64,000 nucleotides of DNA. Origin: Magnolia sinica. Taxonomy: Eukaryota; Streptophyta; Magnoliopsida; Magnoliales; Magnoliaceae. A program made the position numbers and the translations under genes. The stretch covers positions 37,999,001-38,063,000 of the forward strand of contig NC_080573.1 of the NCBI RefSeq assembly GCF_029962835.1, read 5' to 3'. Positions 10,756 to 21,665 of the stretch are shown one piece after another. How positions within the stretch are numbered: the stretch's first letter is position 1; the number at the start of each line of letters is the position of its first letter. The notes under the pieces were generated by a model. That model saw only the letters and a list, made by a program, of their open reading frames with translations. It was not told the DNA's origin and ran no database searches.

Positions 10756-12300
10756 TCGTACCATCCATCTGTTGGACGTGGACCCCACCATGGCAGCGTG
10801 TGGGGCCGACCTTGACCGGATGTGTTTTATCCACACCGTCCAACCCATAGATGGTGGACGTCAACCGGCTAAAGTATCGAACGCAGCAGCTACTGCTTTG
10901 TTGCTGTCAGCGTGTGGACCCAGGTCTAACGTCAGTAGGTTCTGCAGGGCCACATGTGGATGTGTTCCACCCACACCGTCCATCAATGCCGTTGGGTCCC
11001 ACTGGCATGGACATGTTATCCACCATCCATTCATATGGACCCCCCCCCCCGTTTAACGGTGGATACCCACCTTTGCTTTGTATTTATTCATTCTGCCCAT
11101 CTATGGGACCCACTTGGTGTATGGGTTCCATCCACACCGTCCATTATCTGATGCGTGTATCGTATATCCCCACCGTCCAATCTGTTGGACGGTGGGATTC
11201 CCATATGATGCATGTGTTGTATACACTCTATCCATCTGCTTGGACTAGGGGCCATCCCACACGTGTGGAACGTGTGGTGGATGGGACCCACCTTGATATT
11301 TGTATTCTTCATCTGCACCGTCCAAAGATTGGGACGATGCTGTGGGATGCCTGCATGATGTATGTGTTTTAGTACATGTCGTCCATCTGATTAGGGTATG
11401 ACCCACCCCACACATATGACACGTGTGGGGGTGGGACCCACCTTAACGTATGTGTCTTGAATCCACACCATCCGTCTGGACGGTGTGTTGCGTGGAGCCC
11501 AGCATGATGTATCTGTTTATCCACTGTCCATCCATCCGGACGTGTTGGGAGTGGATTGGCTGGTGTACCTCATCTCAGCTATGTAATAATTGTAAGTGAC
11601 GTCACCGAGCTCTGTCAGTCCCATCAACCATCTGCACCGTCCATTTACATGGACGTTGGCTAGTGGGGCTAGTCGGATGCATGCGCTCCATCTGCACCGT
11701 CTGTGCAGTGGACCACACCATGATATATGTGTTTTACCTTCAGCTCTGAGGGTCCCACTATGGCTATACCTTCCATCAGTGGGCCACGTGTGTGGGACCC
11801 ACTATGATGTACTTATTCTATACCCACTCCTACTTGTCCAGACGGTGGACCCATGGTGACGTATGTGTTTCTCACACACCGTCCATTTGTTTTCAGCTTA
11901 TGTGGGGCCATCCCACATGTGTTGTACGTGTGGGATGGGACCCACCTTAGTGTATGAATTGCATTTCCACTCTGCCATATGTCCAGATGGTGTGGCCCCC
12001 ACTGTAATGTATATGTTTTATATCCACACCGTTTGCCCCTGGACTGTATGCATGGGACGCACCATGTTGTATGTTTTGTAATCCACACCGTCCAGATTGT
12101 GCTGGACGGTGCTGGACAATGTTTGAACGACGCTGATTTACATAGACCATGTTCGGATGGTGCTGATTTACCTGGACAATGTTTAGACAGTGCTGGTCAT
12201 CACTGGTGGGCCATGTACTCCATGAGATGATAGTGTACAGTGATACACATGTTACCCCTGCAGCTATTGAAAGGATTTTGGCGTGGTCCAAGTGCACTTG
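10756..12300 (+). repeat. Array of 'ATGTATGTGTT...CCACACCGTCC' units in LTR B
   Basis: Many diverged copies of a short unit of roughly 70-90 bp read as 'gggacccacc', '.tgatgtatgtgtt', '.tccacaccgtccatct'. The unit resembles the arm of the foldback element at 45,440-45,840 and continues the array cut by LTR D (7,260-7,610). Open frames across it (about 10,851-11,372) are proline, histidine and threonine-rich repeat translations. Confidence 0.8.
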
Positions 12301-12560
12301 AGGCCCATTGATACAACCCATCCATGAGGCCCATCATGATGTATATTTGAGGCCCACGTGTAGGGCCCACCTGTTGTGTATATGAGGCCCATTGGTGCGG
12401 CCCACTTGTTGTATTTGAGGCCCATGGGTTGCGGCACATTTTGATGTACTGGGGCCCATGGGTCGTGACCTATTGTGATGTATCTCCGGCCCATACGATT
12501 AGGCCCATGGAGATAATATGCGGCCCATTGTATTGTGTATGAAGCCTTTGAGAGAGGCCA
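12300..12560 (+). repeat. GGCCCAT-rich short tandem array in LTR B
   Basis: The motif ggcccat or ggcccac recurs about every 20-25 bp, alternating with 'gatgtat'. Related arrays are at 13,340-13,620, 17,060-17,200, 17,600-17,730, 18,480-18,790 and 26,030-26,600. Confidence 0.85.
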
Positions 12561-12740
12561 TGGGCCCGCTATATGTTCAGCCCCTATGTGGAACACTTCT
12601 TGGGAGCGATGTTGGTTAAATGTCCACATGGATGGGCAATGGTGGTTAAATGTCCCCTCTGTGACCTTCCCTCAGACCCTTCGTTAGGCCGATTCTGATT
12701 TATCGAGGTCGATTATCGCTCGATCCCGATTGTTATGGTC

Positions 12741-13180
12741 GATTGCCGATTCTGATTGACGTGGCCGATTTGTCGATTCTGATTATCGATCGATCCCGAT
12801 TGTCGTGGTCGATTGCCGATTCTAATTGACGTGACCAATTTGTCGACCCTAATTTTTGATCGATTTCGATTGTTATGACCTATTTACCGATTTTGACTAT
12901 CGATCGATTCCGATTATTTTAACCGATTGCCAATTCCGATTAACGTGACCGATTTGCCGACGCTGATTATCAATCGATTCCGATTGTCATGATCGATTTG
13001 CTAATTCTGATTATTGATCGATCCCGATTGTCGTAGCCAATTGCCGATTTTGATTGACGTGATCGATTTGCCGATTCTGATTATCGATCGATCTCGATTG
13101 TCATGAACGATTGCCAATTTCAATTGACGTGACTGATTTGCCGATTTTAATTATCGATCGATCCCGATTGTCATGCCCGA
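12741..13180 (+). repeat. CGATT-rich satellite with 26 + 44 bp units
   Basis: The block is built of a 26-bp part (gattgccgattctgattgac.) and a 44-bp part (gatttgtcgattctgatt..., containing atcgatcgatcccgattgt). Together they form a 70-bp repeat; in some units the 26-bp part is missing. CGATT-rich sequence continues less regularly to about 13,345, and a short version lies at 18,370-18,480 in LTR C. Confidence 0.85.
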
Positions 13181-13339
13181 GTATTGAGGCCGATACCGAT
13201 TCGTCGAGGTTGATTGTATAGGCTAATTTTGATTTGTCGATGCTAATTGTATAGGCCATTCTGAATTGTCGAGGCTGATTGTATAGGCCGATTTCGATTG
13301 TCGAGGCAAATTTCGATTGCTAAAGCCGATTGTCGAGAC

Positions 13340-13640
13340 CTATATGATGTATATACGACCCGTAGTTAAGGCTCATTGTGATGTATTCATGGCCTATGGG
13401 CAAGGCCTTATGATATGTAATAGGGACATGATGCATGGCCCATTTAATGTATTTGAGGCCCAGATACGTGGCCCATTTGATGCATATGAGACCCATGTGT
13501 AGGGCCCACATGTCATGTATTTAAGGCCCATGGGTAGGGCCCACTCGTTGTGTATATGTGGCCCTTGGGTAAGGCCCCTTGTGTTGTATATTAGGCCTTT
13601 GTGTGAGACCGTGAGCCCATTTTATGTTTGGCTCTGTGTG
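13340..13640 (+). repeat. GGCCCAT array, second block of LTR B
   Basis: Repeats of 'aggcccat...gatgtat' with a 'ggccatttcttgaggggcaatgttggttaaatgtccacatt' tail. The same tail follows the arrays near 12,590, 18,255, 18,800 and 26,650. Confidence 0.8.
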
Positions 13641-13689
13641 GGCCATTTCTTGAGGGGCAATGTTGGTTAAATGTCCACATTATCGAGGT

Positions 13690-14447
13690 TGATTGTTGAT
13701 GCCGATTATTGATATCGATTATGAGTATGTGACTGCATAGCATCATGATACATGCCTATACGCATCATCTGCATGTTTGTTATGAGATGTGGTTCACCAT
13801 TGCATATTTCATTGGGCAGATTGTTATGAGACTCCCTGATAGGTGGAGATTTATCTCACATGAGTACATGGTATGCGCAGGATTGATGCATGACTGGATC
13901 GTATGACTCATGCATCTTATATTGTGTGTTGTGATTATTGTAAGCCCTAGCGACATCAGGGTCGTAGCCTCCACAGGTATTTCGTGGATGGCCAGATGGG
14001 ACACCGAAAATCTGTTCTGCATGGGGTGCTATAGATATTCCTGGGTGAAAGTTCCTAATCCCTCTTGGTTCCAGAGGTTGCTCCAACGTCTAGACTGAGT
14101 GGATGCATGAGCGCATGAGGGTCGTATACCGTTAGGCCACCTCTCCCACTGTGTCGTGGTCGGTTAGAAGAGGGTGCAGCCTCACCTGCCCGAGAGGAGG
14201 GGGTAAAGCTAGGCTGAGTTTGACCAGCTCGAGGAATGGGTCCGCTATCGACGAGCCGAACCCAATATTGGCAAGCGGATAGTGAGGTCTCTTCCACTCA
14301 CCTTGTTGCGCGCGATGGGGCGACAACCTGGTTTGGAGTGTAATAGACCCCGGTGATAATCCCAGAGAGGAACCGTACTAATATGTGGACTTATTGAGCA
14401 GGAATTGCATATTCATACATTCACTATCCACTCGGGCTGGTGGTGCA
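13690..14447 (+). repeat. 3' tail block of LTR B, up to insertion of C
   Basis: It begins near 'cgattatgagtatgtgactgcatagcatcatgatacatg' and includes a GC-rich stretch (gtcgtggtcggttagaag, cgctatcgacgagccg). It ends 'ctggtggtgca' where LTR C was inserted. The homologous block is uninterrupted in C (18,885-19,640). Related copies are in A (21,940-22,620) and E (26,770-27,470). Confidence 0.85.
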
Positions 14448-15122
14448 TGTAAGACCCGCATCCTAGCCCGTATCATTCCATAACTTCCTCGGCCCTCCCA
14501 GTCGAATTTCGATGACCCGCGACGTGTAGATAGCATTGGCGCACGCTCTTGAGTCACATCCTGTAAACCCGAGCCGACTCAAAACGAGACCTATGTCATT
14601 GCGACCGTGCCGTCGTCACGGTTCCGGCGACGCGTCTTGTGCGTCAATGCGACGCTCAGATTATGAGATCCGGCCCGTGCATTATCTAGGTCATTGATCA
14701 CTTGATTGTGGGACCCACCTACCCTTGTTGTTGTACTTCCCTAGAAAAAAATAATAATAATTACTATGATGTCACCATAGGGGTGACATCACCCTACCCT
14801 ACCCCTAGCCCTAACTCCTTACAAGCAACCACTCCCTTCCCTTTTTCCCCATAAGTCAAACCCATTAATTCTCATCACCTCACCATCTCTCTCTCCCATC
14901 ACTCCCTTACATCACCCCTCTCTCTTTCTCTCACTTCACTCCCTTCTAAGCAACCCATGAGAGCCAACGTCCACCTCCATGAGAGAAAACTTAGTGTGGC
15001 CCACCTTCCTATCTCTCATCCCCACCCTCCAAAAACAATCTCAACCGTTGAAGTTCGTCCTTTGGAGCTCTATATCGCGTTGGCGGAAGAAAGAAGTCCA
15101 AGATCTAATGTGGGTGATTCTC

Positions 15123-15144
15123 CCTCTCTCTCTCTCTCTCTCTT
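15123..15144. repeat. (TC)n microsatellite in LTR C
   Basis: Short CT run at the family-typical position. Confidence 0.9.
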
Positions 15145-16167
15145 CTTCCTTTATTTTGTGGCCCACTCAATAAGATGTGATGCCTATTTGTCCATCAAAT
15201 GGACCCCTTGGCCGTCCAAGCTATGTGGGCCCTACCTTGTGGGTGATGAAAAAGTACAAGTATCAAATTGATCCATATCAGGTGGGCCATGTTTATGTGG
15301 GACCCACCTGTACTAAGATGTGGGCCACGTGCGTGTGGGGCCCACCATGGTACTGTGTACATCCATACCGGACGCTAGACGTGAGGAAGAGGGCGGGCTA
15401 ACATGGAGTGTATGCACTAGCACGGTGTGTACTAATAAGGCCTGGAAAAAAAAAGGAAAAAGAAAAGAGAAGTTGCTTTTGGAATAGCCTACTCATGTAG
15501 GCCCTACCTTGATATATGAATCCAATCCACGCCGTCCATTCTATTTTCCACATGTTTTTAGGCGTTGAGGAGAAATTTAAGGCTAATCCGATTCTCAGGC
15601 GGGCCATATCATAGGGATTAGTAGTGTATACCATTAAAACATACCTTGAAGCTTCCATTCGTCCAAAACAGGCCGCATATTGGACTCATTTGGTCGGTCT
15701 TGGACCGTGGAATCCAATGGCTGGAGTGGATTCATCGGATACGGGCCCTACATAGGAGATTTAGTAAAAAAATTCGTTTTCAAAAAAAAAAAAAAAAACA
15801 GCAGCAGCAGGAACGCTGCTGCCGCTGACAGGCCAGCAACGCCCAGGCGCTGGCGGACGGGCGACCGAGCTGGGCCTCACGGCTCCAGCCGTGGGCCCCA
15901 CTGTGATGCGTTTTAAAGATCAATGCCGCCCATTTTGTGGGTCCCTTAGGGCCGAGGGCAATCTTCAAAAATCAACTATATACGACACTCAGGTGGGCCA
16001 CACCATTTAAAATCATGTAAAGACATGTCCAAACATATAAAATCACTTGGTGGGGCCTACCTGAAATATGGATGCCGCTGAAAATTGGTCTAAACCCTTA
16101 GCCAAGTGGGACACACATAATGGGTGGGCTGGATTTAGGAACCACATTCGGTGGGCCCCAATTTTTC

Positions 16168-16650
16168 AAGGTCCATGCGACCTTTTTATAGGTTAGATGC
16201 AAGAAAACATCTCTGTGGGCCCTACCCCATGGTCCGCGTGACCTTATGAACAGTTTGGGTGTTATATAAACACTCTAGTGGGCCCCAGTCCAGTGGGCCC
16301 TCCTCTGCCCCACGTGAATTTATAAACAGGTATGGCAAGTAAACATTGTAGTGGGCCCCTGGCCCATGTGACTTTATCAGCAGATTGGATGCAAGGAAAT
16401 ATTGCAGTGGGTCCCATGATTGTGTGACCTTATCAACAGGTTGGGAGAGAAATAAATATTGTAGTGGACCCCAGATCTATATGACCTTATCAACAGGTTG
16501 GTTGCAAATAAATATTACGGTGGGCTCAAGGTCCATGTGACCTTATGAATAGATTGGATTGCAAATAAATATTACAGTGGGCCCTAGGCCCATGTGACCC
16601 TATGACCAGTTTGGATGAAAAATAAACATCATGTTGGCCCCGGTTTGGAT
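16168..16650 (+). repeat. 59-bp tandem array in LTR C (about nine units)
   Basis: Units follow the pattern 'tgaccttatcaacaggttgg', 'aaataaatattac', 'gtgggccc'. It is the same family as 5,644-5,990 but longer here. The unit matches the centre of the foldback element at 45,440-45,840. Confidence 0.85.
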
Positions 16651-17059
16651 GGATAGTATGTTGGGCCCTAGGTTGGGTGGAAAATAACCATTTTGGTGGT
16701 TCTTACTTAAGACCCATTTATGTATGTGTTGTGTCCACAATTGTGGACCTCCATCACGGAATATGTGACTTATCTATGCCTTCCATCCCTATGGGACCCA
16801 CCGTGATGCATGTGTTTCATCCAACCATCCAACCATTTCTTTTTTTGAAAAATGATTTTTTTTAGGTTTGGGACGAAAATAAAACAGATTTATTTATCAA
16901 GTAGATCATAGTGCACGGTGAGGATTGAACGGCTATCTTTGAAATCCTTGAGATCTTAAGATTAGATTGGATGGGAAATAAATGTTATGGCGGGCCTTGA
17001 AAATTTTAGTAGTGGAAAATCATTATCACCACTTATATTTGAGTGTGGCTCATTTGATA

Positions 17060-18800
17060 AACATATGGCCATGTGGTGTGGCCCACTTACCATATTTATG
17101 GCCCATTGTTAAGGCCCACCTTGTTATATATGAGGTCCCTGTGATGCGGCCCATTAGATGTATTTGGGGCCCATGGGTTGAGGCCCAATATGATGTATAT
17201 AAGGCCCATTTCAATGCGTGATTCCGCCATGATAAATGTATTGTATATCCGCACCATTTAGCCCGCTGGATGGTAGGACTCTTCCCTCCCGATGTATGTA
17301 TTTTATATCCGCACTGTCTACCCGTCTTAATGGCACAGGGCCGCTTGCTGCATGTGCTGGGCCCGCCCACATTGTATAGGCCCACCATGCTGAGTGTACT
17401 TCACCCACACCGTCCACTTGTGCGGCCCGCCTAGATGTACGTATTTTGTATCCACACCGTCCATAATGTTGAGATAGTGCAGGACAATGTTTGATTGGCG
17501 CCGATTTATATGGATATGTTTGGACAGTGCTGATCATCATATGTGGGCCATGAGTGGAGCAATACACATGTTATACCTACAACTGTTGAAATGATTTTTG
17601 GTGCGGCCCATATAATGAGGCCCACCTTGATAAGTATATACGAGACCCGTGTATGAGGCCCATTTGATGTACTGGAGGCCCATGGGTCAAGGCCCAATAG
17701 GACGTACATAAGGCCCATTGTAGTGTGATTCACCATAGTATTTATGTTGATTTTATAGTGGATTATACCTTGGGAGCAATGGTGGTTTGATGTCCACATT
17801 GTAAGGGTGTCGTTGGTTTAATGTCCGCATTGTCACTCTCTCCCTAGGGCCCATTAATAGGCCCGTACCTGTAGCATATAGTCTGTCTAGGCCCATATTC
17901 GTTTTGATCAGAGCCCACCTCATATGTTCCACCCTAACCGTCCAGGTCATAGAGGACTAGCCTCGATGTATGTTTTATTCACACCGTCCGTGGGATGTGT
18001 GACCCACTAGATGTATGCATTCTATGTCCTCACTAACCATCTAGTGGGACCTATCTGCTGCATGTGCAGGGCCTACCTATTGTGCATTGTACGACTCATT
18101 GATGCGGCTCACTTGTTGTATATGAGGCCCATTGGTACGGCCCAATGTATCGACCACCATGATGTGTAGGCCAAGTGCTTCATGTGTAAGGCTCACCTGT
18201 GATGACTAATTAAGGCCACTTATTGGATATTTGGGCCCACCTTATGATTAACCCTATGCGGACCACTGCTTGGGAGCAGTGTTGGTTGAATGTCCACATT
18301 TTTGGGTAATGATGGTTAAACGCCCACATGGTGACCTTTCCTTAAGCCTAGTTAGACCCATTCTCATCGATACTTATTGTATAGGCCGATTTATTGAGGC
18401 CGATTCTAATTGCCAAGGCCGAGTATCGAGGCCGGTTCTGAGCGTCGAATCCGATTATTAAGGCCGATTTAGTTTGTCGAGACCTATTTGATGTATATGC
18501 GACCCGTAGTTGAGGTCCAATGAGATGTGTATTCGGTCTGCGTAAAGTATATGCAGCCCGTGTTTAAGGCCTAATATGAATAAGGGTTCTATGTAATAAG
18601 GCCCATTGCGATGTGTATTAGGCCCATAATGCATGGCCCATTCGACATATTCGAGACCCATGTGTAGAGCCCACGTGTTATGTATTTGAGGCCCATGTGC
18701 AGGGCCCACCCGTTGTGTATATGTGGCCTTTGGGTAAGGCCCATTGTGTTGTATATTAAGCTTTCTGTAAGGTCGTAGTCCCATTATATGAGCGTCATTC
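17060..18800 (+). repeat. Mixed GGCCCA and 'CACACCGTCC' arrays with short CGATT block in LTR C
   Basis: GGCCCAT blocks (17,060-17,200, 17,600-17,730, 18,480-18,790) alternate with 'tccacaccgtcc' units and a short CGATT-rich stretch at 18,370-18,480. An 8-11 G homopolymer lies near 18,806-18,816. Confidence 0.8.
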
Positions 18801-20293
18801 CTTGGGGGGGGGGGGGCAATGTTGGTTAAATGTCCACATTGTCGAGGCCGATTGTTGAGGCCAAATATTGATACCGATTATAAGTATGTGACAGCATAGC
18901 ATCATGATACATGCCCATACGCATCATTTGCATGTTTGTTATGAGATGTGGTTGATCATTGTATACGTCATTGAGCATGTTGTTATGAGACTCCCTGATA
19001 GGCGGAGGTTATCTCACATGAGCACGCGGTATACGCAGGATTGATGCATGACTGGATTGTATGACTCATGCATCTCGCATTATGATTACTTTACGCCCTA
19101 GCGATATCAGGGTCGTAGCCTCCACAGGCATATCGTGGATGGCCAAATGGGACACCGGAAATGTTTGGTTCTAGCATACGGGCGCCATAGATGTCCCTGG
19201 GTGAAAATCCCTAAACCTCCGTGGCCAGGAGACGCCCCAACGTCGAGACCGAGTGGATGCACGAACGCCCGAGTGCCGAATACCAGGAGGCCGCGTCTCC
19301 CACTGTGTCGTGGTCGGTTGGGAGGGGGTGTGGCCTTACCCGCCCGAGGGTAGGGGGCAATACTAGGCTGAGTTTGACCAGCTCGTGAATGGGTCCGCTA
19401 TCGACGTGCCGGATAGGTATTGGCAGACTATTGGCCAGGCGGATAGTGAGGTTTCTTACGCTCACTTGGACTGTGCGGCTAGGAGAGCGGCAGTGCCATT
19501 TGGAGTGTATTAAACCCCGGTGATGATCCCAGAGATGAACTGTACTGATATGTGGATTTAGTGAGCAGGAGTTGCATATTCATTCATGTATTCATTCATT
19601 CACTATCTACAAGGGTTGGTGGTACGCAACTAGTTGTTACGTGTGCCTTCGCAATGGCCAGGATTTCGGTTAGGGCACGCGACTAACCTAAGATCAGGAG
19701 TTTACCACATTGAGTCTGACTATCCAAATTTAGGTATGGGACTGGTTTGGATAGAAGTCCCTTGTGATGGACCCCATAGCCTGCGATACTACATACTACC
19801 ATCCCTACTTCACACTCCAGTATGGTCATTCCATTCACACCGCATATTGCATTACATTCGCGGCATACGACATCTTGGGTTACTGTGCTTCTGCATTTAT
19901 ATGGTCTAGACATGGCTGACGTATTTGTGAACACATAAGGAATTATATACCCAATTGCATTCTCGGCATTTGATATTTGGCTCTTTATGACTCCTCGTTT
20001 GCGTAGCTGTTATATATTGCGTATTCTGATATTGATTGGCTCATGGACTTGCTCGTATTTCCGCTTACTCTGTTATCGTATGATCTATGATCTTGTGAGT
20101 ATTTCTGTTTACTCTGATAATTCCTGCTCTTGTCAGTATTTCTGCTTACTCAGATAATTCATGATCTTGCTAGTATCTTTGCTTATTCCGATATTGTACG
20201 ATTTATGGATTTCCAGTACTTCCAGTTTGTATGATAATGGCATTGTATTGAATACTTGGCACTTACCTTGTGCACACACTTACACCACCCCCT

Positions 20294-20333
20294 AAGCTTT
20301 CTATAAGCTTATGCACGATAGATGCGTGCAGGT
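20294..20333 (+). other. Conserved 3'-tail motif of the LTR family (copy in C)
   Basis: An AAGCTTTCTATAAGCTT near-palindrome is followed by atgcacgatagatgcgtgcaggt. The same block recurs at about 21,280-21,320 (B), 22,799-22,838 (A) and 27,845-27,884 (E), always about 170-400 bp from the LTR 3' end. It stays conserved while the flanks vary, so a function in the element is plausible. The role is unknown; gtgcag/gt would fit a splice acceptor. Confidence 0.6.
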
Positions 20334-20696
20334 GTTATTAGGTTGCAGCAGCGTTGAGCTTGGAGCGTGCAGTTGTATTCTGGAGCTTTGATTTCGATAT
20401 GTGTATTTTCCCTTTCAGCGTTGTACTCAAATGATTATATTAGTGGATATGTGATGATGATGTTGCCTTTGTCAATTGGGTAATCTTGTGGTTATGCTTA
20501 TTATGAGTTAAATGTACAAAAAAAAAATATTTAAAAAAAAAATAATTAAAAAAAAAAATCCCCCTTGTAGGATCCCAGGATCGGAATCTGGCGTATGAAC
20601 GCTAGGAGCCGAGAATGGGATACTACGGAGGCTGTCGGCACCAGATTCGGCGATCGGGATTCCTGTGAATCCGATTTTCGGGTTTGGGGCGTGACA

Positions 20697-21665
20697 GTGC
20701 ACAACTATTTATTTCGTGTATCTTCGCATGGCCAGGATTTCAGTTGGGGCACGCGACTAACCTAAGATCAGGAGTTTACCACATCGAGTCTGATTATCTA
20801 AATTTAGGTATGGGACTGGTTTGGATAAAAGTCCCTTGTGATGAACCCCATAGCTTGTGATACTACGTACTATCATCCCAACTTCACACTCCAGCTTGGT
20901 CATTTCATTCGCATCGCATATTGTATTGCATCCTCAACACATAGTATTTGGCTTGCTAGCTCTGCATTGCATAGCTGATCTATATTGCATCCTCGGTATA
21001 TGATATTCATTTATTATATTTTTGCATCGCATAGCCTAGATAAGGTTGATGATATTTATGGGCCTAACAGCATGTTTTCTTATTATTCTGATATTGTATG
21101 ATTGTGGTCTTATCCGTATTTCCGCTTACTCTGCTATCATATGACTTATGATCTTGTCAGTATTTCTGCTTATTCTGATATTGTGAGATTTGTGGATTAC
21201 TAGTAATTTCGGTATTGTATGATGATAGTATTGTATTGAAAATCTAGCACTTACCTTGTACACACACTTATACCACCCTCTAAGCTTTTTATAAGCTTAT
21301 GCACGATAGATGCGTGCAGGTGATGTCCGGTTGTTACAGTGTTGAGCTTGGAGTGTGTAGCGGTCTTCTGGAGCTTGATTTTCAATTTATGTATTTCTCT
21401 TTCAGCATTGTACTCAAATGATTATATTAGTGGATATGTGATGATGATGTTGCCTTTGTGAATTGGGTAATCTTGTGGTTATGCTTATTACAAGTTAAAT
21501 GTACATTGAAAAAAAAATAAAAAAAAATCCTCCTTGTAGGATCCCAAGATCGGAATCTGGCGTATGGACGCTAGGAGCCGAGAATGGGATACTACGGAGG
21601 CTGTTGGCATCGGATTCGACGATCGGGATTCCTGTGAATTCGATTTCTGGGTTTGGGGTGTGACA
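20697..21665 (+). repeat. 3' tail of LTR B
   Basis: Resumes B after LTR C. It parallels 19,630-20,696 closely: 'cgcgactaacctaagatcag', the HindIII-like near-palindrome, and the final 'gatcggaatctggcgtatgg' to GTGACA. Confidence 0.88.

Larger units (their letters stand above)
14448..20696 (+). mobile_element. Solo LTR C nested in B, 6.25 kb
   Basis: The left end is TGTAAGACCC and the right end GGGGCGTGACA, with perfect TSDs gtgca (14,443-14,447 and 20,697-20,701). Removing C rejoins 'ggtggtgca' with 'caactattta', matching the uninterrupted 'ggtggtacgcaactagttg' inside C itself at about 19,617, so insertion into a sister LTR is certain. It is the longest copy because of expanded arrays (16,168-16,650, 17,060-18,480). 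No coding domain is present. Confidence 0.92.
6450..21665 (+). mobile_element. Solo LTR B nested in A; carries C and D
   Basis: The left end is TGTGAGACCC and the right end GGTGTGACA, flanked by perfect 5-bp repeats gccca (6,445-6,449 and 21,666-21,670). B's own sequence is 6,450-7,615, 10,756-14,447 and 20,697-21,665, about 5.8 kb. It has the family head, CT run, GGCCCA arrays, CGATT satellite and 3' tail, and no coding domain. Confidence 0.88.

Noticed and set aside
10851-11372. A 173-codon plus-strand frame
   Set aside because: It translates the 'ccacaccgtcc' repeat array in several frames; no domain, and the frame is not kept in sister arrays.
12300-12560. Regularly spaced repeats that could suggest a CRISPR array
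   Set aside because: The repeats are degenerate, the spacers are repeats too, and the surroundings are plainly plant nuclear LTR sequence.
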